Positions 40,446 through 49,753 of a stretch of 64,000 bases of DNA are shown here, one piece after another. Each line of letters opens with the position of its first letter. The stretch's first letter is position 1. The stretch is from JAVVEG01 sp041751425 (GTDB lineage: Bacteria; Pseudomonadota; Gammaproteobacteria; Pseudomonadales; Pseudohongiellaceae). Made by a program: the position numbers and the translations under genes. The notes beneath the pieces are model-generated. The model saw nothing but the letters and a program-made list of their open reading frames with translations. It did no database searches and had not been told where the DNA came from. The stretch covers positions 5,723-69,722 of the forward strand of contig JBGSXL010000032.1 of assembly GCA_041751425.1 (NCBI GenBank). Reading direction: 5' to 3'.

Positions 40446-41690
40446 TTAAAGCACTTGAAAACTCATGCCGGCGTGCTGTTCCAGGCGGAGAAGTAGTTTG
40501 TCACCGAAAGCGGTTGCCGGCGTCCAGAATCCTCCCGCCTTTGCCGACTTCGGCACATCCTGTGCCAGACACAGAGCGGCCTGCGTCAGCATTCTGGCAG
40601 TCGCTCCGTAACCAGGATCTCTGTCGCCATGTACATGCGTATGTATCTCATGCCCCGAATCGGTAACGCCGATGAAAAGTAAATCGAAATAGCCGGTTTC
40701 CTGCGCATGCGGACTCGGTCCCTCGCCCGGTTTGGGCAGAAATTTTTGCAGCACCCAACGGCTGGGTTTCAAAGCCACGCCCAACAGGAACATATTCAAT
40801 ACCCAGCCGAGCATCCTGGCTTTTCTTTTGCCCTTGTCACCATCTCCGGTCAACATGCCTTCGTCATAACGAAAGTCGGTGCCGTACAGGGCGTCGCTCA
40901 AAGCATTGGAGCGGTGGACCACGCGGGTATTGATGCCAGACATGATAAAAGGTGCCACCCAGCTCTTCATATCTTCATCGTATTCCAGCGACACAGTATT
41001 CTGGCGAGCTTTCAGCTTATGATCAGCCGGACAGATGGAGTAGGGGTTCGCTAACTCGGTACGCAGAAGAGGGTCTGCCATCGCCTCTTTGGCCACATTG
41101 ATCATGCTGGCTATAGTGCCACCTGAGGCGCCACCCTTCATCTTTTTGACGCGCATGCGCACGTTTTTGCAGTAACTGCCCAGCAAAGTAAGAGCCTGTC
41201 GTTGCAGGTGGAAGACACCCATGTCCGAGGGGATTGAATCGAATCCGCAGCAATGCACGATGCGGGCGCCTGAATGTTTTGCTGCCTCCTCATAGCGCGT
41301 CACCATGCGACGAATCCATTGCACTTCACCCGTCAGGTCGCAATAGTCAGTGCCAGTCTCTACGCAGACTTTTACCAGCGTTTCGCCGTAGAGCGCATAA
41401 GGGCCTACCGTGGAAATGATCACTTTGGTTTGCTGGCAGATTTCCTGCAAAGCAGACGCATCTGAGGCTTCCGCGACGAGAATTGGAACAGCTGCTGCGC
41501 TCGCGCCGAGTTCTGATCTGATGTGGCGGAGTTTACTTTCAGAGCGGCCGGCCATGGCCCACTTCAGTTGCCCGGCGGGGAAATCGCTTTGTAAATATCT
41601 GCAAAGAATCTGGCCAACAAAGCTGGTGGCGCCATATACGATAATATCGAACTGCTGCGTGGCTGAGTTGTCGATTATGGTATCGCTCAT
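40446..41690 (-). CDS. Saccharopine dehydrogenase-like/trans-enoyl reductase-like NAD(P) protein
   Basis: A 414-residue cytoplasmic protein with an N-terminal Rossmann motif (DIIVYGATSFVGQILCRYLQ), then KWAMAGRSESKLRHI and VISTVGPYALYGETLVKVCV. The later DYCDLTGEVQWIRRMV and CCGFDSIPSDMGVFHLQ segments match the membrane-associated saccharopine-dehydrogenase-like/enoyl reductase family. Mycobacterial members act as trans-acting enoyl reductases in lipid synthesis; lysine metabolism is unlikely. The substrate is not known. The ATG at 41690 has GGGGAG before it, so the 15 extra upstream codons are rejected. Confidence 0.85.
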   Translation of the reverse strand: MSDTIIDNSATQQFDIIVYGATSFVGQILCRYLQSDFPAGQLKWAMAGRSESKLRHIRSELGASAAAVPILVAEASDASALQEICQQTKVIISTVGPYALYGETLVKVCVETGTDYCDLTGEVQWIRRMVTRYEEAAKHSGARIVHCCGFDSIPSDMGVFHLQRQALTLLGSYCKNVRMRVKKMKGGASGGTIASMINVAKEAMADPLLRTELANPYSICPADHKLKARQNTVSLEYDEDMKSWVAPFIMSGINTRVVHRSNALSDALYGTDFRYDEGMLTGDGDKGKRKARMLGWVLNMFLLGVALKPSRWVLQKFLPKPGEGPSPHAQETGYFDLLFIGVTDSGHEIHTHVHGDRDPGYGATARMLTQAALCLAQDVPKSAKAGGFWTPATAFGDKLLLRLEQHAGMSFQVL

Positions 41691-41802
41691 GTTGCTCCCC
41701 TCTGTGCTTTCGTCGGTCCCTGCCCCTGTTAGCACGGTGGCGTCATCTTATGCCATTTGTCCGGGCCTGTCATGCACGCTTTCGGGGCAATCAGGCCCGA
41801 AT

Positions 41803-43668
41803 CTATAAAGGCCAAACCCGCAGCAGCACAGGAACACTGACAATAATGATCAGAATCTCCAGCGGTAATCCGAGCCGCCAATAGTCGCCGAACCGGAAGC
41901 CACCAGGGCCCAGAATCAGCGTATTGTTCTGATGACCTATCGGAGTGAGGAACGCGCAGGATGCGCCAATGGCCACCGCCATCAGGAAGGAATCAGGATT
42001 CACATTCAATTGAGTTGCCATACTTAAAGCCAATGGGCACATCACAGCTGCCGTTGCCACATTGTTCATGAAATCCGAAAGCGTCATGGTAATGATCAGA
42101 ATAAGTACCATGGCGATAACGGCGTTATCCTGTGCCAGTGTACTCAGCAGTGCGGAAGCCAGAACATCAGCGGTACCCGTTGTCGCCATTGCTCCTGCTA
42201 CAGGCAGCAGAGCGCCAAGCAGAACGATAACAGGCCAGTCGATAGCTGTGTAAACCGAGCGAGGTGGCACAATACGCAGCGCCATGTAAACCAGTACTGC
42301 TGTCGAGAATGACACTGCCACAGGCAGCACGCCAAGCGCTGTGATTAGTATTGCGCATAAGAAAATACCACTGGCCAGCAATGCCTGCCCTTTGACGGGT
42401 ACGCGGATATCCCTGGCGGCCAGCGGCGCGCAATTGTAGTCCGCAGCGAAAGTGGAGACGGACTCGGATAATCCCTGCATCAATAAAACATCACCGGGAC
42501 GTAACCAAGTTGACCGCAGTCGTCGCACTGAGCGATTGCCTTGCCGTGATATGGCCAACAGGTTGATGCCATAGCGTGAGCGCAACTGAATATCGATAGC
42601 GGAACGGCCGGACAGGGCAGATCCGGGCATCACAACCAATTCCTGCAAACCGGTTTCCGGGTCGGCAGCTTCTTTTTCTGGTTTTTCAGGTTTCTCAGAT
42701 ATTTCGGATTCATCAGGTAGCGCAGGATTTTCAGTCTCCTCTTTCCCCTCCTTTTCTTCTTTGTCTGCTTTCTCTGCAGGCACTTCTTCTTCGAGTTTCA
42801 ATCCCAGGCTGGACAAGGCAGCTCCCAGCGATTCGGGTTCCGCTTCGATAATCAAGATGTCATCTTCACGTAGAATGCGGCGGGAGTGAGGTGCAGTGAC
42901 GCGCATATTTCCGCGAGTCAATCCCAGAATTTGTGCATCAAACTTATCCAGAATGGTTTCAACTTCACGCAGTGTTTTACCAACAGCTTTACTTTTTAGG
43001 GGGATTCGTACATCGGTGATATAAGTACCCGTATCAAAACCGCCGGTATCTGCCTGCTTGCGGATTGGTACCAGACGCCACGCAATTAACCCGACAAAGA
43101 GCACGCCAGTGACGGTAACAGCCAGGCCGGCGGGCGCGAAATCAAACATGTTGAACTGGCCCAGACCGGATTCAGCTCGGAAGCCGGAAACGATCAGGTT
43201 TGGCGGCGTGCCTACCAAAGTTGTTGTACCACCCAGAATGGAGCCGAATGCCAGGGGCATCAGAACCTGACCTGGTTGCAGCTCAAGTCGGTTAGCCAAT
43301 TGCAGTGCAATAGGCATTAAAAGCGCCAGTGCGCCCACATTATTCATGAAACCGGATAGGAGCGCGGCCAGTGCAGTCAATGAAAAGATTGCTAAACTCG
43401 GACCCGCTTTTGCCGGTAATACTTTACGCGCCAGTGCATCGACTGCTCCAGTTAATTGCAAGCCATAACTGAGCACTAGGACGCACGCAACAGTGATGAC
43501 GGCAGGGTGCCCGAAACCGGCAAAAGCGTCATTCCCCGATACCAGCCCGGTCAGAATACAGGCCAGCAAAGCGCTGCCTGCCACCATATCATGGCGCCAG
43601 CGCCCCCACATGAACATGGCGATGGTGGCTAACAGTATGACGATGATAGTTATCTGATCTTGAGTCAT
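41803..43668 (-). CDS. SLC13/DASS-family transporter with two cytoplasmic RCK-C (TrkA-C) domains
   Basis: A 621-residue membrane protein. N-terminal segments (ILVLSYGLQLTG, AALLSGFMNNVGALALLMPI) and the SLC13 motif FGSILGGTTTLVGTPPNLIV are followed by two tandem RCK-C domains: AVGKTLREVETILDKFDAQI and, after a linker, PGSALSGRSAIDIQLRSRYG. The second transmembrane half ends with DFMNNVATAAVMCPLALSMA and FLTPIGHQNNTLILGPGG. Family members move sulfate, dicarboxylates or related anions with sodium. Between the two RCK-C domains is an unusual highly charged stretch of about 50 residues rich in Glu, Lys and Pro. The upstream hemolysin III-like gene ends 15 bases away. Confidence 0.88.
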   Translation of the reverse strand: MTQDQITIIVILLATIAMFMWGRWRHDMVAGSALLACILTGLVSGNDAFAGFGHPAVITVACVLVLSYGLQLTGAVDALARKVLPAKAGPSLAIFSLTALAALLSGFMNNVGALALLMPIALQLANRLELQPGQVLMPLAFGSILGGTTTLVGTPPNLIVSGFRAESGLGQFNMFDFAPAGLAVTVTGVLFVGLIAWRLVPIRKQADTGGFDTGTYITDVRIPLKSKAVGKTLREVETILDKFDAQILGLTRGNMRVTAPHSRRILREDDILIIEAEPESLGAALSSLGLKLEEEVPAEKADKEEKEGKEETENPALPDESEISEKPEKPEKEAADPETGLQELVVMPGSALSGRSAIDIQLRSRYGINLLAISRQGNRSVRRLRSTWLRPGDVLLMQGLSESVSTFAADYNCAPLAARDIRVPVKGQALLASGIFLCAILITALGVLPVAVSFSTAVLVYMALRIVPPRSVYTAIDWPVIVLLGALLPVAGAMATTGTADVLASALLSTLAQDNAVIAMVLILIITMTLSDFMNNVATAAVMCPLALSMATQLNVNPDSFLMAVAIGASCAFLTPIGHQNNTLILGPGGFRFGDYWRLGLPLEILIIIVSVPVLLRVWPL

Positions 43669-43683
43669 AGGATTTTTAATGAC

Positions 43684-44319
43684 CTACACTGTCGGCCGCA
43701 CGAAGCCGATGATTGACGCGAAATGTGTGGCGGAGCCCACCAGAACAAATAAGTGCCAGATGCCATGCGCATGCGTCAGTTTCTGCATCTTGTCCAATAC
43801 ATAAAAAACTATTCCAGCGGTATAGGCTATACCGCCAATACTCAGCAACAGAAGTCCGGTAGCTGGAATGACATCGGCAAAAGACGAAAAGCGAAACACG
43901 CAGATCCAGCCCATGAACAGATAAATAAGCACTTGCAACAATACAATTCTTCGCGGGCTCAGGATATCAATCATCAAACCAAGAAACGCCAGCCACCAGA
44001 TGATGACCAGCATGATATACCCGGTCTGGTCTGCGAGCGACACGGTCAGGTACGGCGTGTAGGTGCCGGCAATCAACAGATAGATGGTGACATGATCCAG
44101 TTTCTGGAACAGCGTTTTTAACGCAGGTGGTTGAAAACTGTGATAGAGCGTGGACATTGTGTAAAGCAATACAAGAGTCAAACCGAAAATACTGAAACTG
44201 GCAATGGTAACCGGGTCGCCGGTTTGCACACTTACAGTAATTAATGCGCCCAAGCCAATCAGTGCCAATGCTGCTCCTACCAGATGACTGATGCTATTGA
44301 ATCGCTCTCCATAGTACAT
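43684..44319 (-). CDS. Hemolysin III/YqfA-family (PAQR-like) membrane protein
   Basis: A 211-residue protein with seven hydrophobic segments and the family signature residues. MYYGERFNSISHLVGAALAL at the N-terminus, STLYHSF in the middle (conserved His), KLDHVTIYLLIAGTYTPYLT, and a C-terminal HGIWHLFVLVGSATHF with two more conserved His. The family is structurally related to eukaryotic PAQR receptors and has a metal-binding His set; the biochemical role in bacteria is unsettled. It lies between a small membrane-protein gene (17-base gap upstream) and the SLC13 gene (15-base gap downstream), suggesting one transcript. Confidence 0.88.
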   Translation of the reverse strand: MYYGERFNSISHLVGAALALIGLGALITVSVQTGDPVTIASFSIFGLTLVLLYTMSTLYHSFQPPALKTLFQKLDHVTIYLLIAGTYTPYLTVSLADQTGYIMLVIIWWLAFLGLMIDILSPRRIVLLQVLIYLFMGWICVFRFSSFADVIPATGLLLLSIGGIAYTAGIVFYVLDKMQKLTHAHGIWHLFVLVGSATHFASIIGFVRPTV

Positions 44320-44336
44320 GATTACTTCGCCGCAGC

Positions 44337-44555
44337 TCAGGCGTCCTCGTTCTCGTTGTTGGGCCGCTCAGTATCTGCGTGGTTGATCAGTGCCGCTGCG
44401 CCCGAGAAAATCGTAGCAATGAAGACGATGCCAATGATCAATGGGATGCGAAATGCCAAACCGATGCGGGTTCCGATAAAGTACTCAACCAGCCATGCGC
44501 TCAAGTTCACCAATACAATCGCAACAATCAGGGTAATCAATATTGTTCTTTTCAT
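44337..44555 (-). CDS. Small membrane protein of unknown function
   Basis: A 72-residue protein with two hydrophobic segments, TILITLIVAIVLVNLSAWLV and IGLAFRIPLIIGIVFIATIF, and an acidic tail ending NNENEDA. No family is recognised. GGAGC lies eight bases before the ATG. It sits 32 bases after the second FG-GAP gene and 17 bases before the hemolysin III-like gene, all on the minus strand. It could be the tail of the ABC/FG-GAP run or the head of the membrane-protein run. Confidence 0.6.
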   Translation of the reverse strand: MKRTILITLIVAIVLVNLSAWLVEYFIGTRIGLAFRIPLIIGIVFIATIFSGAAALINHADTERPNNENEDA

Positions 44556-44587
44556 TGGCTATGCTCCGTGCGTAAGTTTTGCTCGCC

Positions 44588-46306
44588 TCATGGCTGCCCG
44601 GACAGCAACAGAAAACCTCGCATCTGTTCCTTGTCGCGTTCCAGAAAAACGAAAATATCGTCCAGACCATTGCCATTTAAATCGCTGGTGATCACATCCC
44701 CATTGCGCATTGGTGCAGCCAGTGCGATGGACGCATCCGGTTGCTGACCCTGCACCTGACGTAAATCGCTGTTCTGCTCAATCTGGAATGAATCGATGAT
44801 AGCGCGAATATCAATCACATACTCATCTCGGTTACGACTATAGTTAAGGGATGCGAGAAAGCGATCTTCGTCTACTTCAGGCTCTTTCTCAATCGCATTC
44901 AGGAATATCTGCACCTGGTCCTGTAACAGTACAATCAGATCATGATTGTTGCTGATGCCATTGACACTGGCTAACGCCGTGGGCACGGTATCGTCGCCCA
45001 TGGATCGAGCTCGATCACGCACATTCATTGCTGAACTGATCATGCGCACCGCAGAAGGAAAACGCAGCGCCACTGTAACCTTGCGGGCGGGACGGCTGGC
45101 AAAGCGTTCACCTTCATTGCGATAAATGAACGCTTCAACGTTGATGCTGCCGGAGATCGCCAACCACACAAACAGGTCTCCCACTGAAATGGGTTCTACC
45201 CGCCACAACCACAGATCATCCAGGCCATCTTCATTTTCATCATAGAGGAAAGTAGTCAGTACATTGCCACCGGAGCGCAGTATCTGTTGCGGTCGCGAGA
45301 AGTCCATGCCGTCCCGACTCCCCAGATATAAAGAAACCCTGCCACCTTCCCGCAGCACAAAGTCATCAATACCATCGCCATTGACGTCCCGCAAAACTTC
45401 TTCATGAGTCAATGCAAGAACACCGGTGAGGTTGGAGAAATCCAGCTGATCAACATCGAAGGTGCCCAGTCGCTCACGAATTTCCAGGCGGTCTATGGAG
45501 AAACTGGGTACGGGTGGAAAATACTGATTGCTGGTTGTGCCATTGGCAAGGAATACGTCAAAACGTTCGCTGGTCTCAGAAATCAGATCCGGTAAACCAT
45601 CGCCGTTAACATCGCGCAGCTCCATAAGAGGAATTACGATTGACTGACCCACATCACGCTCAAGATCTTCATCAGCATTCAAGCGCGTGTTGATCTGCAT
45701 ATCTGATAGCACGCTGAGTCCGCGCTGGTAGCTGCCATCTGTGTTGCGGATGTACAGAACAAGCTCGCCGGCGCCGGGAATGACCAAGTCATCCAGACCA
45801 TCATTGTTGATATCGCGCGAGAAATTCAGGCGGTAGCTGCCCTTGCCGATAAAACCGCTCAAATCAGCGATAACCTGTTGCGGACTGGAGAACTGGCGAT
45901 TCAACAAGGGCCAGGCTATGACCTGAGTTCCATCTATCAGTGCGATGACAGAAAAGACATTCTGCTGATCCACGCTGTAGTTTTCACTCAGGTCCCAGCC
46001 AATAGCCTCGCCCGGCAGAACCAAGGTACTGTCAGGAGCATTGAAGTCATAACCACCAATCGCTTTTTGAAAGTAAACTGACATTGTATTTTTGTGTACA
46101 GCCAGAACATCTTTCAAACCGTCTTTGTCGAGATCGACCAGCAGCAACTGATCAGTTGCTGCTGGTAGTACGAAGTCGTGTCTTGAGTATCCCGCCAGAT
46201 TACTAATTGATTGAGCTTGTGCCGATACAGTAATGGCGCTGCAAAACATACATGCCAGCACCGCGAAAAGGTTCAGAGCTGCTCTTTTATTCGCTACAGT
46301 AATCAT
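44588..46306 (-). CDS. Secreted FG-GAP/VCBS-repeat protein, second of a pair
   Basis: A 572-residue exported protein (signal ends near ITVSAQAQ). Six or more FG-GAP/VCBS motifs with EF-hand-like calcium loops are visible: DLDKDGLKDVLAVH, DINNDGLDDLVIPG, DVNGDGLPDLISET, DVNGDGIDDFVLRE, DENEDGLDDLWLWR and DLNGNGLDDIFVFL. These form integrin-alpha-like beta-propellers that bind calcium and partners. The ATG overlaps the stop of the first FG-GAP gene by four bases (46303-46306), so both are made together. No enzymatic domain is visible. It is the last of five coupled genes that begin with an ABC ATPase. Confidence 0.85.
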   Translation of the reverse strand: MITVANKRAALNLFAVLACMFCSAITVSAQAQSISNLAGYSRHDFVLPAATDQLLLVDLDKDGLKDVLAVHKNTMSVYFQKAIGGYDFNAPDSTLVLPGEAIGWDLSENYSVDQQNVFSVIALIDGTQVIAWPLLNRQFSSPQQVIADLSGFIGKGSYRLNFSRDINNDGLDDLVIPGAGELVLYIRNTDGSYQRGLSVLSDMQINTRLNADEDLERDVGQSIVIPLMELRDVNGDGLPDLISETSERFDVFLANGTTSNQYFPPVPSFSIDRLEIRERLGTFDVDQLDFSNLTGVLALTHEEVLRDVNGDGIDDFVLREGGRVSLYLGSRDGMDFSRPQQILRSGGNVLTTFLYDENEDGLDDLWLWRVEPISVGDLFVWLAISGSINVEAFIYRNEGERFASRPARKVTVALRFPSAVRMISSAMNVRDRARSMGDDTVPTALASVNGISNNHDLIVLLQDQVQIFLNAIEKEPEVDEDRFLASLNYSRNRDEYVIDIRAIIDSFQIEQNSDLRQVQGQQPDASIALAAPMRNGDVITSDLNGNGLDDIFVFLERDKEQMRGFLLLSGQP

Positions 46307-47868
46307 GGCGTAGACACCAGAATGCTGGCGGTGCTCGAATGGTAAAGGATGAGATCCGGCACATTGTCACCATTCAGATCCACTACTTCAAAAGCTGTGA
46401 TAGTGCGGGCAGGCACATGTTGCCAGAAGGGTTGCGCCGAGAAACGCAGAGACTGATCGATACTCTTGGCAGCGAGTGTACCCTCTGCTGTCAGATACAG
46501 CGCATCGGGTCTGCCATCAGCATTCATATCGGCATCGAAACTGATTTGTTGCGAAAGACCGCGTACCGAGGCGGCAGAAAAACTCTCATCCAATTTGAAG
46601 TCTGGTCGATTGTTGAATATCAAATTGCCGCTGCTGGTTGCACCATACAATAATTGGGTGCGGATAATGCTGGAGTTACGGATGGCATTCACGACCGGGA
46701 TAGTATAGTAGGAAACACTCAGCACCGGTGGGCTGTTTGCAGCAAGCGTCACTACCGAAAGGTTCAAGTCGTAACCTGAGAACCGCATGATCTGATCCGG
46801 CGCATCCAAATTGAAACTGCCGCCACGATTTCTGTAGAAATAGACATCCCAGTCATTGGATTCATCCACGATTCTCACAATGTCCTGCAGACCATCGCCG
46901 TTAAAGTCCAGCATGCGTATCTCACCGCGTGTATCAACAGGCCCCTGCCAGTCCGGCGTAGCAGAAAAGGAACCGTCTGTCTGTTGCCGGATAATATTGA
47001 GTTGACCGCGAATATCGTTGCCTATGTTCAAAAAAGTAATATCGGCAGCGTCACTGCGGTTAAGGCTGGCCATTCTGGCAGCCGGCATCCAGTTGCTGTT
47101 CTGCAACAGAGTTTCGCTGGAAGCGTTTGTTCCCCACTCAGATACCATATTCTCGAAACTGGAAGTGTGACGTGTGCTGACTTTTAATATGATGCCATCA
47201 CGTTCATTGATATCGATATTGGTATTAAAGCGGCCAATGCCCAACGGTATGTCCGCCGGATCCAGTTCCGTATTGATGGTGCTGAATTCTTGCACCAGAG
47301 TAAAACTTTCAGCAGAGTTGCCACGAAAGTAACCATAGGTGTCCTGGCCGGGAAGCAGTAAATCAATAAAACCATTTGCATTGACACGAACGGCGTCATT
47401 AATGAAAGTGAACTGACGCTTATCGGGGACGGATGCGGCAAGATTCCAGCTGAACAATTGCTTCAGGTTACCTGTATAGCTTGGAACAGCGGATGACAGA
47501 CTGAATACAGCTGAATTGGAGAATAGCAATAGTTCCTGTCCCGGTTCTGCTCGCACATCCGCGACGGCAACCGCGACAATCTCCGGCTTTATTTCCACAT
47601 GTCGCGAAACCTGATCACTGAAGCGACCATTCGCCTGCTGCAGGTAGATCAGAATCTCGCGGCCTGCTTCCTGGCTGTGGTGGGGAACCAGTAAGTCCTG
47701 GCGACCATCACCGTCCATATCTGCTAACAGGATGCGCGCGGGCCATTCAGGTGCGGGAATTTCCGACACCATGTAATTGGGTTGTGCCAGAGCGCCGGGC
47801 ATCCACAGAAGAGATGCTCCGAGTGCGATTAGTATCCTGTGCATTGAACGCGACAACTGAAAATTCAC
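46303..47868 (-). CDS. Secreted FG-GAP/VCBS-repeat protein, first of a pair
   Basis: A 521-residue exported protein with signal MHRILIALGASLLWMPGALA (counting from Met9) and propeller repeats containing calcium-loop motifs: DMDGDGRQDLLVPH, DFNGDGLQDIVRIV, DMNADGRPDALYLT and DLNGDNVPDLILYH. The start is taken as GTG 47868 because GGAGGAA lies five bases before it and it overlaps the PDZ gene stop (GTGA). A downstream ATG at 47844 is an alternative. The paralogue downstream has the same architecture but different length, so the pair may form a heteromer. Confidence 0.85.
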   Translation of the reverse strand: MNFQLSRSMHRILIALGASLLWMPGALAQPNYMVSEIPAPEWPARILLADMDGDGRQDLLVPHHSQEAGREILIYLQQANGRFSDQVSRHVEIKPEIVAVAVADVRAEPGQELLLFSNSAVFSLSSAVPSYTGNLKQLFSWNLAASVPDKRQFTFINDAVRVNANGFIDLLLPGQDTYGYFRGNSAESFTLVQEFSTINTELDPADIPLGIGRFNTNIDINERDGIILKVSTRHTSSFENMVSEWGTNASSETLLQNSNWMPAARMASLNRSDAADITFLNIGNDIRGQLNIIRQQTDGSFSATPDWQGPVDTRGEIRMLDFNGDGLQDIVRIVDESNDWDVYFYRNRGGSFNLDAPDQIMRFSGYDLNLSVVTLAANSPPVLSVSYYTIPVVNAIRNSSIIRTQLLYGATSSGNLIFNNRPDFKLDESFSAASVRGLSQQISFDADMNADGRPDALYLTAEGTLAAKSIDQSLRFSAQPFWQHVPARTITAFEVVDLNGDNVPDLILYHSSTASILVSTP

Positions 47869-48893
47869 TGTTCCTCCTGCAGATCACCGTAGCCGGATGC
47901 CACACGGAACAGACCCAGAATGTTATAAGTTTTTTCCCCATCGACGTGTTGATAGTCAAACAAAGAGATCAGCCACAGGTCGAGAATGGTGAGGCGAGTC
48001 CGTTGTGGCGTGAGGGTGGATTCATAACTGACCAGTGGCCACAGACTCAGGCGACTCAGCTTGCGCCCCGGGTCCCATAGCTGCAAACGTCGATCACTGA
48101 CACGCTGGTCGCGTGCAACAGTCAAAGTCACGGTATCACCCAACTGATGATTATTGTGAATGAGATTGATGAACCCCTGTGCAGATTCAACAGGTATGTT
48201 GTTGACAGCGATGATAGTGTCACCAATCAATAGTCCCGCGTCAGACAGCGGGCTCTGTTCGAAGATCTCCACGATGCGGGCGCCAGCCAGATTGTGCTGG
48301 CCATTAATCTGCAATAGATCTGTTGTGTAACCAGCACGCGTAGCGACTGGGTCTGCGCGATACAGCTCAACAGGTGCAACGCGCTCGTCAATAGCCGGCC
48401 TTGCTGTCACTGTCGCTGCAAAAACCGTGGTGTTACGACGCACCTCGAAATTGAAAGTCTGTTCATTGACTGTCTGCAAAGCCAATGCATCAATCAGATC
48501 CGGATGGTTCGTTTCACGCTGATCAATAGACAGAATCACATCGCCTGCCCGGATGCCCGCCAACGCAGCCGCACCACCGGGAGTGACAGAACGCACCCGG
48601 ACACCCGGCAGGATGCTGATATTGGTCAGTGAGTCACTTTCGTTGATAGCGGTTACCATGCCAAAATTGACACCGCCTCGCTGCACAGATGAACCTTCAA
48701 ACGTACTCAACACAATATCCTCGGGCGAAAGAGTGATACTGGGAACCAATTGTCGAGGCTCATAACTGGCACAGGCAGACAAAAACAGACCACTAGCCAG
48801 GAGGACGGCTAGTGGCACAGCCTTCAGTTGTATAACTTTGAATTGCAGAGCCTTGCGACCATAGCCACTGCGGAGCAATGCTGAAAACGACAT
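47865..48893 (-). CDS. Lipoprotein with two PDZ domains, partner of ABC-2 transporter
   Basis: A 342-residue protein with lipobox GLFLSAC near residue 41, placing it in the envelope facing the periplasm. The first PDZ-like domain contains VRVRSVTPGGAAALAGIRAG and DVILSIDQRETN. The second contains VVEIFEQSPLSDAGLLIGDT and IIAVNNIPVESAQG. There is no protease domain, so it is a binding adaptor rather than a DegP-type enzyme. ATG 48893 shares its last base with the permease stop (TAATG) and has GGAG inside the permease end, so the 24 extra upstream codons are rejected. It sits between the permease and two FG-GAP secreted proteins. Confidence 0.83.
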   Translation of the reverse strand: MSFSALLRSGYGRKALQFKVIQLKAVPLAVLLASGLFLSACASYEPRQLVPSITLSPEDIVLSTFEGSSVQRGGVNFGMVTAINESDSLTNISILPGVRVRSVTPGGAAALAGIRAGDVILSIDQRETNHPDLIDALALQTVNEQTFNFEVRRNTTVFAATVTARPAIDERVAPVELYRADPVATRAGYTTDLLQINGQHNLAGARIVEIFEQSPLSDAGLLIGDTIIAVNNIPVESAQGFINLIHNNHQLGDTVTLTVARDQRVSDRRLQLWDPGRKLSRLSLWPLVSYESTLTPQRTRLTILDLWLISLFDYQHVDGEKTYNILGLFRVASGYGDLQEEQ

Positions 48894-49753
48894 TAAAGTT
48901 TTCTCCATGGTACGATCACCAGCGCCAGAATAACCAGCAACAGCATCTGCGGCAAAGGTACCCACATATTGAGATCAAGAATGCGCTGATCGACCAGCAC
49001 ATCGGAGTAACCACGCACCAGTCTGCTCACATCCCGCAGATAAGACTGGTCTATTAATGAAGGTTGGAAAGTGACGTATAAATAATGCGACATATTGCCA
49101 AGCAGTCCCTTGAAGATATCCATAGCCAGTGTGGCCCCCAACGCGACCGTCACGGCCTGAGTGCTACTATTGGTCAACACAGATACCAGCAGGCCGAACG
49201 CAACTGCAGTAGGCAAGGGTAAAAGCGCCAGTTGTAATCCTAACATGATTTCTGTGCGAATTTCCTCAGTACCAATCAACTCATAGCCGTCTTCCACAAC
49301 CGGGCCAAACTCCCAGAAACCTCCGGCACTGATCGTCACCGTCAGCAACATGAGCAAAAACGCCAGGATGCCAACCATTAATACCATCGTCAGCTTCGCC
49401 AGTAACAAGGCTCTGCGGCTTGCACTGCGAATCAATACGTGACGCAGCGCCCCTGTGTCACGGTCGCTCGCAAAAGACCAGGCTGCGTAAGCGACCAGCG
49501 TCAGGCTGATCAGCGTCAATCCTGTAATCAGGCCATCAACAAAATAGCCATAGGCGTTATTCGCCACATTGCTGTCACCAAAGCTGGATTGGCCCAGCAG
49601 GGATTCGCGCGCCTCAGTACCGGATTGGGTGATCTTCTGTAGCAATAAGCGGGCGAATACGATAACGGCTGGCATGATCACGATCAGGCGCGCCGGCATC
49701 GTGCGCACAGCGACAAACAACTCCGAGCGTAGTGCTTTGAAATATCCGTGCAT
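48893..49753 (-). CDS. ABC-2-type permease
   Basis: A 286-residue membrane protein with six hydrophobic segments: LIVIMPAVIVFARLLL, LITGLTLISLTLVAYAAWSF, LLLAKLTMVLMVGILAFLLM, LALLPLPTAVAFGLLVSVLT and two more, the last ending LVIVPWRKL. FASDRDTGALRHVLIRSASR between segments 2 and 3 is the conserved ABC-2 coupling segment. Between segments 1 and 2 there is a periplasmic loop of about 35 residues. It overlaps the ATPase gene by one base (TGATG) and the PDZ lipoprotein gene by one base. With a single permease gene, the transporter is presumably a homodimer. Confidence 0.88.
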   Translation of the reverse strand: MHGYFKALRSELFVAVRTMPARLIVIMPAVIVFARLLLQKITQSGTEARESLLGQSSFGDSNVANNAYGYFVDGLITGLTLISLTLVAYAAWSFASDRDTGALRHVLIRSASRRALLLAKLTMVLMVGILAFLLMLLTVTISAGGFWEFGPVVEDGYELIGTEEIRTEIMLGLQLALLPLPTAVAFGLLVSVLTNSSTQAVTVALGATLAMDIFKGLLGNMSHYLYVTFQPSLIDQSYLRDVSRLVRGYSDVLVDQRILDLNMWVPLPQMLLLVILALVIVPWRKL

